Below the pieces are notes generated by a model that worked only from the letters and a program-made list of their open reading frames with translations, searched no databases and had not been told where the DNA came from. A stretch of DNA of 64,000 nucleotides, from positions 312,859-376,858 of the forward strand of contig NZ_KQ033913.1 in NCBI RefSeq assembly GCF_000969835.1. The letters run 5' to 3'. This document shows, in pieces, positions 17,149 through 24,588 of the stretch (positions are counted from its first letter, which is position 1; every line of letters starts with the position of its first letter). The translations under genes and the position numbers were made by a program. This stretch comes from Parabacteroides goldsteinii DSM 19448 = WAL 12034 (GTDB lineage: Bacteria; Bacteroidota; Bacteroidia; Bacteroidales; Tannerellaceae).

Positions 17149-18768
17149 TTATCTTATTTCTTCACTCTCTCCGTCACCTTTGCCCCTGTCTCGATTGCCG
17201 TTAACTGCCGGATCGACTGTTTCCACCAGCCATTTCTCGATATTACGGGTCTTAGAGCTGAAGTTGATGCCTATTTTATAGAGCGTACGTGTCGTATCGG
17301 CTTCAAAGGGGCGTGCGTAATGTTTCTCATTGATCTGTCGAAGAGCTTCTTCGGCCGTGCTGTCGAACTTAAACTCCATCACATAGGTGTATTTATCCGT
17401 TTGCAACACCAGGTCTACGCGGCCTTCACTGGTATGATATTCCGCTTTGACGTAGAAGCCCACCAGCTTAAAGACGATAAAGAGTATGTTCTGATAATGA
17501 AGCTCCAGATCGCGCACCAACTCATAAGGCGTATCGGCCATCAGAGAGGAAAGACGGCGGAAGAAGGCGTCGACTTGGCCTGTTTCCACTTCGTTTACAA
17601 ACTTTTGTATCTGGAAGGGCGAGTCTACTTTATCAGCATTTGCATAGAAGGGCATCAAATACTTGAGAAATCCCTCTTCCACTTCCCGGTTGGGAAAGCC
17701 CAGGCGATACATTCCAAAACGAGGGTCGTACCCCTTGATGGTAAGGTATCCGCTCTGATAGATCACGGGGATAGGGTTGGTCGACTCCGAGTCGATGCTG
17801 TTCAGTATGTCTGCATTTGTTTCCTCGTGTGCCATACGGTATAGATCGTAATTATGGCGTTTGAGTAGTTCTACCAGGTAGGAGGGGGTTCCCGTCTCGA
17901 ACCAGTAGCTGCCGAACTTCATCTTCAGGAAGGTATTTAACAGACTGAAAGGGTTGTAGATACCGATTGAGTTTTCCACGAAGTGGTAGCCGTCATAGCA
18001 TGCTTTCAACTCGCGGCAGACATCCTCGTAAGACATCTTCTGCGCATCGGCCAGTTCGTGAAGCTCATCCTCAAAGTTGGTATGTATTTCCTTTTCGGTG
18101 ATGCCACAGAGCTCGACATAAAGGTCGTCCATCGAGATATCATTCAGGTTGTTCAAGTCGCTGAATACGCTTACTTTACCAAATTTGGTAACTCCTGTCA
18201 GCAATGCGAATTTGATGTAGCCGTCCATGGATTTGAGTACGCCGTAGAAAGGCTTCAGCGTAGTACGAAAAGCCTTTTGCAGTTCTACGTCGCCGATAGC
18301 CTGAAGCATCGGCTTGTCGTACTCGTCGACAAGGATGGCAACACGTTCACCGCTTTTTTCGCAGGCACGGCGGATAATTCCGGCAAACCGTAGGGAGAAA
18401 GAGGTTTCCGAAGGGCGGGTTCCATAAAGTTCCTCCCACTGTACCAATGTGTCGTTGAGAATTTTATCTAGACTCTCCGGTGTGTTATACTTCTCTATAT
18501 TCAGATCGAGATGTAGCACGGGCCGTTTCACCCAATCTTTTTCAAGCTGTTCGATGGCCAGACCTTCAAACAGTTCTTTCTTCCCTTCAAAGTAAGCTTG
18601 AAGGGTGGAGATCATCAGACTCTTACCGAAGCGGCGCGGGCGACTGAGGAAGTAGTAACTGCCTGTTTTTACCAGCCGGTATAGCAGCGCTGTCTTATCT
18701 ACGTAGAAGTAACCGTCTTTGCGAAGCTTCTCAAAATTCTGAATACCAATAGGATATAATTTACTCAT
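17149..18768 (-). CDS. AAA-ATPase-like protein with C-terminal PD-(D/E)XK nuclease-like domain
   Basis: This 539-residue protein belongs to the family of an N-terminal predicted AAA-ATPase (PF09820-like) plus DUF1703/PD-(D/E)XK, which is often multicopy in Bacteroidetes. The start YPIGIQNFEKLRKDGYFYVDKT is diagnostic. The P-loop reads RPRRFGKSLM and Walker B reads VAILVDEYDKPML. The nuclease-like core shows GRVDLVLQTDKYTYVMEFKF with the D...E-x-K pattern. It has its own promoter at 18806-18836. Family proteins normally stop soon after a TRNIEKW-like segment; here about 20 extra residues are read out of frame from a 39-bp sequence duplicated from the end of the neighbouring DUF4833 gene. That suggests the gene was inserted. 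Cellular role unknown; defence or mobile-element links are speculative. Confidence 0.88.
   Translation of the reverse strand: MSKLYPIGIQNFEKLRKDGYFYVDKTALLYRLVKTGSYYFLSRPRRFGKSLMISTLQAYFEGKKELFEGLAIEQLEKDWVKRPVLHLDLNIEKYNTPESLDKILNDTLVQWEELYGTRPSETSFSLRFAGIIRRACEKSGERVAILVDEYDKPMLQAIGDVELQKAFRTTLKPFYGVLKSMDGYIKFALLTGVTKFGKVSVFSDLNNLNDISMDDLYVELCGITEKEIHTNFEDELHELADAQKMSYEDVCRELKACYDGYHFVENSIGIYNPFSLLNTFLKMKFGSYWFETGTPSYLVELLKRHNYDLYRMAHEETNADILNSIDSESTNPIPVIYQSGYLTIKGYDPRFGMYRLGFPNREVEEGFLKYLMPFYANADKVDSPFQIQKFVNEVETGQVDAFFRRLSSLMADTPYELVRDLELHYQNILFIVFKLVGFYVKAEYHTSEGRVDLVLQTDKYTYVMEFKFDSTAEEALRQINEKHYARPFEADTTRTLYKIGINFSSKTRNIEKWLVETVDPAVNGNRDRGKGDGESEEIR
17164..17202. repeat. 39-bp direct repeat, copy A (3' end of ATPase gene)
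   Basis: It is identical over 39 bp to 18919-18957, 1755 bp away. A further match (TGAATATTCTT at about 17137 and 18899) extends the homology leftward with a small gap. Here the sequence is read in a different frame, as the tail of the ATPase. Confidence 0.95.
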
Positions 18769-18805
18769 GATACTTGTCTTTTATTAAAACGGAACCATCC
18801 GAACG

Positions 18806-18836
18806 CAAATATACCTTTTTATCGGCTGATGCCAAA
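18806..18836 (-). promoter_or_regulatory. Promoter of the ATPase gene
   Basis: On the minus strand, TTTG (18833-18836) and TATATTTG (18806-18813) are separated by 19 bp, an exact Bacteroidales consensus. The start would fall about 30 nt before the ATG at 18768. Confidence 0.8.
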
Positions 18837-18908
18837 CATACAGCGAAGGTTTTCTGTGTCCGGATGTTTCATTTCTTCGTCGCGTTCGTCATGTTGTTTT
18901 GAATATTC

Positions 18909-19421
18909 TTATTTACTGACTCTCTCCGTCACCTTTGCCCCTGTCTCGATTGCCGTTCCCTGCAATTCCACGTATTCAACGCCTAACGGATTATTGGGCT
19001 TGCCTTTTACGTAGAGCGATTCGAGTATGGCCGGTTGGTTGTCGATCGTTGTCATGCAGACATATCTGGAATCTCTTTTGCAGATTGTCAGCTTCTTGCC
19101 GGAGTAGGCGGTCAGGGTCACTTCGCTGGTGTCGTTGCCTTCCGAAACCAGTTTATAGCCGTAAGCCATCTTACGCTGAAAATAGCTTAGTTCGTTGGTT
19201 TCTCCCACTCGTTCTTCCCGGTTTACCCAGTAGATGTTTAGGGGGACTTTCGTATTCAGTTTGCCGTTCTCCAGATTCACATCGTAACATACCAGATTTT
19301 TGTTAAGGCTTCGGGCGATATGGAAAAGCCGTTCGGCAGTCGGGTAGGTACTGTCATCCGGATTGGAGGCATGCATCACTGTAATGAGTGAAAGGAACAG
19401 GGTTAAATAAATCGTTTTCAT
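18909..19421 (-). CDS. Secreted DUF4833-like protein
   Basis: This 170-residue protein has a cleavable signal peptide (MKTIYLTLFLSLITVMHAS). The segment RLFHIARSLNKNLVCYDVNLENGKLNTKVPLNIYWVNREE resembles the DUF4833 family; its function is not known. It starts 3 bp after the WbuC-like gene ends, so the two are one operon. Its last 13 or so codons (GTAIETGAKVTERV) contain copy B of the 39-bp repeat, in what seems to be the original reading frame, since this end fits the body of the protein. Confidence 0.72.
   Translation of the reverse strand: MKTIYLTLFLSLITVMHASNPDDSTYPTAERLFHIARSLNKNLVCYDVNLENGKLNTKVPLNIYWVNREERVGETNELSYFQRKMAYGYKLVSEGNDTSEVTLTAYSGKKLTICKRDSRYVCMTTIDNQPAILESLYVKGKPNNPLGVEYVELQGTAIETGAKVTERVSK
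18919..18957. repeat. 39-bp direct repeat, copy B (3' end of DUF4833 gene)
   Basis: This copy is identical to 17164-17202 and encodes the natural C-terminus of the DUF4833-like protein. The pair brackets the ATPase gene together with its promoter. Confidence 0.95.
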
Positions 19422-19424
19422 CGC

Positions 19425-19892
19425 TTATAAGTTGGAAGTAAGATAAGTTAAATATTCGTCGATTCCTTTTTCATCATCCGGTTCCGGACTCCACGGAGCC
19501 ATATTCTCCGGATGTAAAGGCGCGAAAGGCCCCGGTTTTACTTCATAAATAACTGTTCCCGATTCCAATACGAGCAGGCTATGCCAGATGCCGGGTTTGA
19601 TTTCTGCGCCATACGATCCGGCGAGCGGGTCGAGCAGAAGTTTCTCTGTGATATTTCCGTCATTATCAAAAATAAATAGCATGGCTTTCCCACGGAGCAG
19701 CAGGAAAATTTCGTCTTTATCCGGATTCAGATGGCGGTGAGGGCGGATATAAGTATCCGGCTCCATGGCATTCAGCAGGCGGTTTACAGGATCGTCCAGT
19801 TGTTCGTGGAAGTTGTAATTCATACGTAAGCGAGGTGACTGTTTGGCACGCTCGCTGGTCTCGTCGAGTAGTTGTTTATTTATTATTTTCAT
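19425..19892 (-). CDS. WbuC-family cupin-fold protein
   Basis: This protein of about 155 residues has a cupin barrel. The metal-binding pattern is visible as RPHRHLNPDKDEIFLLLRGKAMLFIF (two His and a Glu) and the later IKPGIWHSLLVLE His. The opening KIINKQLLDETSERAKQSPRLRMNYNFH and the PVNRLLNAMEPDTYIRPHRH segment match WbuC proteins, found near O-antigen genes in other bacteria, with unknown catalytic role. The ATG at 19892 is preferred over an upstream in-frame start at 19904. It forms an operon with the DUF4833-like gene. Confidence 0.85.
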   Translation of the reverse strand: MKIINKQLLDETSERAKQSPRLRMNYNFHEQLDDPVNRLLNAMEPDTYIRPHRHLNPDKDEIFLLLRGKAMLFIFDNDGNITEKLLLDPLAGSYGAEIKPGIWHSLLVLESGTVIYEVKPGPFAPLHPENMAPWSPEPDDEKGIDEYLTYLTSNL

Positions 19893-19934
19893 GTTATGCA
19901 ACAATTATTTGAGGGACGAATGTACAAAATAAAT

Positions 19935-19966
19935 TTTGTCTGTTATGCCGATAATCCGTACTTTTG
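19935..19966 (+). promoter_or_regulatory. Promoter of the hybrid sensor gene
   Basis: TTTG (19935-19938) and TACTTTTG (19959-19966) are 20 bp apart, a consensus promoter. The predicted start near 19973 leaves a leader of about 20 nt before the ATG at 19994. Confidence 0.8.
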
Positions 19967-19993
19967 TACGAAACCCTGAAAATCGGCTGCTTC

Positions 19994-22726
19994 ATGAAAC
20001 TCATTATATACCGCTTTTGTCTGTTGATATGTATCTTGTCTCTAACAATTTCCTGTAAACGGGAAGGAGAAAAGAAATTTGTTGTGGGCGTTTCCCATAG
20101 TTCTATCAATGATAGCTGGCGGAAAGCGATGGTGCTGGATATGCAGGTAAAAGCTTCTGAGTATCCCGGACTGACTCTGCAAATAAAAGATGCCGGTGAA
20201 GACAATGACACTCAGATCAAACAGATACGTGAGTTTATCAAACAACGGGTAGACCTGGTCATTATATCTGCCAACGAATCGGAACCTGTCACAACCGCAG
20301 CCGTAGAGGCTTTCCGGGCGGGGATTCCTACTATTATAATAGATCGGAAGATTTATTCGGAAGAATATACGACTTTTATCGGTGCGGACAATTATGAGAT
20401 TGGCCGTGCAGCCGGATTGTTTATCAATTCATTGCTGAAGAAAAAGAAGACAACGATTGTCGAAGTGTGGGGGCGCGAAGGTTCTTCTTCTGCCCGCGAC
20501 AGGCATAACGGTTTTAGTGATGCTCTTATCCATAATGATAATGTGATTCTGAAAACTGTGTACGGGCGTTGGCATGCGAAAGAAACAAAAGAAAATATAG
20601 CAACACTTGGTCTCTTTGATGATATTGATATCGTGTATGCTCATAATGATGTGATGGCATTGGCTGCGCGGGAGGCTATTATGGAGATAGATTCGCTGGC
20701 GGTAAAAAGGATAAAGTTTATCGGCATAGATGCTTTGCCGGGTAAGGGTAAAGGGATCGAAGCGGTAAGTAACGGCTATCTGACAGCTTCTTTCGTATAT
20801 CCAACCGGAGGAACTACCGCGATAAAGGTTGCCTGGCAGATACTGAACGGGCAGCCTGTCTCCAAACAATATGCACTGACATCAGCCCTGATCGACAAAG
20901 AGAATGCCAGTACATTATATTTGCAGACTGAACAGTTGGCTGATTATCAGGAACAGATCGAGAAACAACGGAATAATCTGGAAGAGATACTTTCGGAATA
21001 TCGTTTTTTACAAAATTCAGTCGGTTTGATCCTGTTGTTGCTGGGAGTAGTGGGCCTACTGGCTCTTTATGTAATACATATTTTCCGCAAGGTACAGCGT
21101 AAGAACTATGAACTGAAGCGGACCAATATACAGGTGGAACAGCAACGAGAAGAACTGGCTGTTGCCAACCGGAAGATCGAACAGGCTACTACCCGCAAAT
21201 TACAGTTTTTTACAAATGTATCCCATGAGATCAAAACACCGCTGACACTGATACTCGGACCGTTGAATAGGCTATCGAAAGAATTGCCTCCCGATTCTCC
21301 ACTTGCCGACGACATACATATCATAAAGAAGAATGCCGACCGCCTGAAACGTGTCGTCAGCCAGCTGCTCGACTTCCGTAAGGTGGAAAGTAACAAGATG
21401 GATATGCGGGTGACGGAAATAGATCTGGTTACGTTTATCGAAGATATCAGTTCCTATTTCGATAATATGGCGCAAAGTAAACAGATACAATACTCGTTTC
21501 AACATGATGTCTCTTCCGTAATGTTGTGGGTGGATACGGATAAGATGGAAAAGATACTGGCCAATCTGCTGTCGAATGCCTTCAAGTTTACACCTGATGG
21601 AGGAACCGTCACAATTCGTTTGCAGGATCATGCGGGATATGTAATCCTTTCGGTAGAAGATAATGGGAAAGGAATCCAGCCGCAGAACCTGTCTTCCGTT
21701 TTCGATCAGTTTTTTACCGCTGACCATCTTACCGGAACGGGGATTGGTCTGCATCTGACTCATGAGTTTGTCGGTATGCATAAAGGAAGTATCCGTGTGG
21801 AAAGTGAACCGGGGAAACGTACCGTCTTTTTGGTCGAGTTGCCCAAAGGAAAATCTCACTTTGATGAATCCTGTGTGTTTGCCCCTTCCGTAACAGAATT
21901 GTCGAGCGGCGTGGCTAATCTAGATACCCGTGAAATGGATGAGATTGTGAACCGTACCTACGATTATACGATCCTGATTGTTGAAGACGATCCGGATATT
22001 AATGCGTATCTGCAAAAAGAACTGAAACCGAATTTCCGTATCCTGACAGCAGAGAATGGCTTGCTAGCAGTGGATATACTGGCAAAAGAAAATGTGTCGC
22101 TGGTAATCAGTGACGTGATGATGCCCGAAATGAATGGCTATGAATTGTGTAAGCGGATTAAATCGGATATTGTTTTCAGCCATATACCGGTTATATTGCT
22201 TACCGCCCTTTCCGATGATAAACAGCGGATGTATGGTATTGCCAGCGGAGCCGATGAGTTTATCCAGAAACCGTTTAATATTGAAGAAGTAAAACTCCGT
22301 ATCGTCCGTCTGCTGGAGGAACGTGCCCGGCTGAGGAATGCATTTGCCCAGGAACTTCAATCGCCTGCCGCTTCCGGATTGAAAACGGATAAGGCGGAAA
22401 GTATGGACGAATTGTTTATGCGTAAGTTCATGGCATTGATCGAGGAATCTTATCCTGATTCAAACTTCAGTATCGAAAAAGCGAGCGAAATGCTTGGCCT
22501 GTCGCGTGTGCATCTCTACCGGAAAGTAAAAGAACTGACAGGTGTGACGCCTACCGATTTCCTCCGTAACTACCGTTTGAAGCAAGCCGCTGCCTTGTTG
22601 CGTCAGAAAGACTGTAATGTCAATGAGGCTGCTTATGCAACCGGTTTCAGTTCCCCTCCTTATTTCTCCAAATGCTTTAAAGCGGTGTATAATATTACAC
22701 CAACCGAATATCAGGAGAAAGGATAA
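19994..22726 (+). CDS. Hybrid two-component system regulator with periplasmic sugar-binding sensor domain
   Basis: This single-chain sensor of about 910 residues spans the inner membrane. A lipoprotein-like or signal-anchor N-terminus (LTISC) precedes a LacI-type periplasmic binding domain (about residues 25-310, VVGVSHSSINDSWRKAM ... FIGIDALPG). A transmembrane helix follows (about 340-362), then HisKA with the phospho-accepting His411 (SHEIKTPLTLILGPL), HATPase_c, a receiver domain with phospho-acceptor Asp707 (VISDVMMPEMNGYE), and an AraC-type HTH at the end (AAYATGFSSPPYFSKCFKAVYNITPTEY). The same design and the adjacent PfkB gene recall the fructose-sensing BT1754 system of B. thetaiotaomicron; fructose as ligand is inference. 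The ATG at 19994 is chosen over 19964 because it gives a normal signal sequence. Confidence 0.92.
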   Translation: MKLIIYRFCLLICILSLTISCKREGEKKFVVGVSHSSINDSWRKAMVLDMQVKASEYPGLTLQIKDAGEDNDTQIKQIREFIKQRVDLVIISANESEPVTTAAVEAFRAGIPTIIIDRKIYSEEYTTFIGADNYEIGRAAGLFINSLLKKKKTTIVEVWGREGSSSARDRHNGFSDALIHNDNVILKTVYGRWHAKETKENIATLGLFDDIDIVYAHNDVMALAAREAIMEIDSLAVKRIKFIGIDALPGKGKGIEAVSNGYLTASFVYPTGGTTAIKVAWQILNGQPVSKQYALTSALIDKENASTLYLQTEQLADYQEQIEKQRNNLEEILSEYRFLQNSVGLILLLLGVVGLLALYVIHIFRKVQRKNYELKRTNIQVEQQREELAVANRKIEQATTRKLQFFTNVSHEIKTPLTLILGPLNRLSKELPPDSPLADDIHIIKKNADRLKRVVSQLLDFRKVESNKMDMRVTEIDLVTFIEDISSYFDNMAQSKQIQYSFQHDVSSVMLWVDTDKMEKILANLLSNAFKFTPDGGTVTIRLQDHAGYVILSVEDNGKGIQPQNLSSVFDQFFTADHLTGTGIGLHLTHEFVGMHKGSIRVESEPGKRTVFLVELPKGKSHFDESCVFAPSVTELSSGVANLDTREMDEIVNRTYDYTILIVEDDPDINAYLQKELKPNFRILTAENGLLAVDILAKENVSLVISDVMMPEMNGYELCKRIKSDIVFSHIPVILLTALSDDKQRMYGIASGADEFIQKPFNIEEVKLRIVRLLEERARLRNAFAQELQSPAASGLKTDKAESMDELFMRKFMALIEESYPDSNFSIEKASEMLGLSRVHLYRKVKELTGVTPTDFLRNYRLKQAAALLRQKDCNVNEAAYATGFSSPPYFSKCFKAVYNITPTEYQEKG

Positions 22727-22818
22727 CACTCGTTACATTTATGTAACGATACTATAAGCCTATTGAAAATAAACCTTTTATGTAACGAATGTTATCCTTT
22801 TTGTAGCATCCGTTATCG
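22718..22818 (+). promoter_or_regulatory. Long dyad and TGTAACGA-type sites between sensor and kinase genes
   Basis: Two 21-bp arms (22718-22738 and 22780-22800) pair with one mismatch, and the right arm runs into a T stretch. The left arm can instead pair with 22739-22748 (CGTTACAT/ATGTAACG). Related half-sites recur at 22742, 22781 and 22802, the last two spaced 21 bp. It may be a terminator for the sensor gene, an operator for its AraC domain, or both. Confidence 0.6.
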
Positions 22819-22838
22819 TCTGCTTCTGTTCCGTTCCT

Positions 22839-22846
22839 TAGTTTTG
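22839..22846 (+). promoter_or_regulatory. -7 box of the PfkB kinase gene
   Basis: TAGTTTTG matches TAnnTTTG exactly, while the -33 region (about 22816-22819) has no TTTG. This suggests activator dependence, with the direct-repeat sites just upstream. Confidence 0.55.
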
Positions 22847-22898
22847 CATCATCAAACATAAGGAACAAAAATTTCGTATCACAAAGAATTACTATATC

Positions 22899-23777
22899 AT
22901 GGAACAGATGAAGCAACAAAATAAAAAACCGGTAGTGGTCGGTATTGGCGAACTTCTTTGGGATTTGCTTCCCACAGGTAAGACGGCAGGCGGCGCACCG
23001 ATTAATTTTGTTTACCATGCTTCCCGTTTGGGAGCCGAAGGGTATGCTATCAGTGCCATTGGTGATGATGATAACGGAAGGGATATATTGAGCGAACTGG
23101 ATAAGTACAAAATTCAGTATTTAATAGAAAAGTTACCGTATCCTACAGGAACGGTACATGTGGATATAGAGGATGACGGTATTCCCCATTACACAATAAC
23201 GGAACGTGTAGCCTGGGATCATATGTCGCCTACCTCTGATGCGGTAGACCTGGCAGAACGTGCGGATGCTATCTGCTTCGGTGCTTTGGGACAGCGTTGT
23301 CAACAATCCCGTGAAACGATTCAGGCTATTCTTTCGTTTGCTCCCGATTCGGCGTACCGGTTGTTTGATATTAACCTGCGGCAACATTATTATAATAAGG
23401 TATTGATTGAAGAATCTTTGTACCTGGCGAACGTGCTGAAAATGAATGATGATGAAATGTCGGAGCTGAAAAACCTGTTCGGTTTGAAAGGAACCGAAGA
23501 AGAGGTGGCTAACTGGTTTATGGAGAACTATAACCTGCGAATGGTTGTTCTGACGGCGGGTGCTGATTACAGTACGGTTTACACCCCCGACGAAGTATCT
23601 ACCTTAGCTACTCCAAAAGTGGATGTAGTGGATACGGTAGGAGCAGGAGATGCTTTTTCGGCAGCCTTGGTGATGTCGTTATTGAAAGGGCAGACATTGA
23701 GAGAAGCCCACGAATGTGCTGTAAAAATATCGGCTTTTGTTTGTTCCCATAAAGGAGCATGGCCGGTTTACGAATAA
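22899..23777 (+). CDS. PfkB-family carbohydrate kinase (fructokinase-like)
   Basis: This 292-residue ribokinase-fold enzyme phosphorylates a sugar in the cytosol, most likely fructose. The N-terminal glycine-rich sugar site (VVGIGELLWDLLPTGKTAGGAPINF) and the C-terminal DTVGAGDAFSAAL anion hole with catalytic Asp251 are both intact. The gene lies directly downstream of the hybrid sensor. The spacing and regulatory sites suggest that the sensor controls it and that the pair handles fructose or fructan breakdown products, although no transporter or fructanase is in the window. An alternative start at 22908 is possible. Confidence 0.88.
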   Translation: MEQMKQQNKKPVVVGIGELLWDLLPTGKTAGGAPINFVYHASRLGAEGYAISAIGDDDNGRDILSELDKYKIQYLIEKLPYPTGTVHVDIEDDGIPHYTITERVAWDHMSPTSDAVDLAERADAICFGALGQRCQQSRETIQAILSFAPDSAYRLFDINLRQHYYNKVLIEESLYLANVLKMNDDEMSELKNLFGLKGTEEEVANWFMENYNLRMVVLTAGADYSTVYTPDEVSTLATPKVDVVDTVGAGDAFSAALVMSLLKGQTLREAHECAVKISAFVCSHKGAWPVYE

Positions 23778-23861
23778 GAAATAGAAGATACTTATATATG
23801 TATAGGTTAATTGTTTAAGGCAAAAAGATGGTTAGTTTTAGGTTTTTAATTTAGGTTGGTT

Positions 23862-23897
23862 AAAAGGTCCGGTATTACCGGGCCTTTTATGTTTTTA
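23862..23897 (+). terminator. Terminator after the kinase gene
   Basis: AAAAGGTCCGGT and ACCGGGCCTTTT form a 12-bp stem with one G-U-type pair and a 3-nt loop, followed by ATGTTTTT. Confidence 0.8.
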
Positions 23898-24011
23898 AAA
23901 ACGTTTGTACTGAAGGGATAACTCCAAACGCACGAAAAGGGATTATCCCGAAGGATATCCCTTTCCATGTATCGATAATAATGTTTGCCTGTTTTACTTG
24001 CAGACGCCTTA

Positions 24012-24503
24012 TTAGTATTGTCTTTCCAGCAACCAAGCATCCTGGAAATCAGGTGCATATTTAGCTTTGATAGCATCGCGGCTGTCGGCTGCATCAGCTT
24101 TATCATCGAAGCTGGCAACGATTACACGCAGCATACCTTGTTCGTTTTCACCTAATACCGCATTGTAGCCTGCATTCTGCATACGCTCTTTCAAAGAGTA
24201 AGCATTTGTCTTGTTCTTGAAGCTACCGATAACTACACTGTAACGTTTCAGACGGCTGGCGTCTTCACCCTGTGCAGCGCTGATTCTTTCCGAGCGAGTC
24301 GTTGCTGTAGATGTTCTGGGTTTGGAAACCGGGGCAACCTCTTCAACAATCTCTTCTTCTTGTTCTACTACCTCAACAGGAGCTGTAGACTCTTTTTCTT
24401 TGGCTTGTTCGTAAGCAGCCTTATAAGCACTCTGTTTAGGTTTACATGAGCCGAATGCTAATACCATACTTATAGCGGCTCCAAATAACCAAATCTTATT
24501 CAT
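24012..24503 (-). CDS. SPOR-domain lipoprotein
   Basis: This 163-residue lipoprotein has a lipobox at AFGSC (Cys20). A charged, low-complexity linker rich in Glu, Val and Thr spans about residues 40-75. A C-terminal SPOR domain follows (about 85-160, YSVVIGSFKNKTNAYSLKERMQNAGYNAVLG ... MLRVIVASF), which binds denuded peptidoglycan glycan strands at septa or the wall. It is transcribed divergently from the DPP5 gene, with TATCTTTG-like sequence (24530-24537, minus strand) upstream. A role in cell envelope or division is the family expectation. Confidence 0.88.
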   Translation of the reverse strand: MNKIWLFGAAISMVLAFGSCKPKQSAYKAAYEQAKEKESTAPVEVVEQEEEIVEEVAPVSKPRTSTATTRSERISAAQGEDASRLKRYSVVIGSFKNKTNAYSLKERMQNAGYNAVLGENEQGMLRVIVASFDDKADAADSRDAIKAKYAPDFQDAWLLERQY

Positions 24504-24588
24504 ACTGTTCAGTTCTTAAATTACTTGTGCAAAGATATAAATTATATTTACTAATTTCGCACACAGAATATAATATATTATAATGTAC

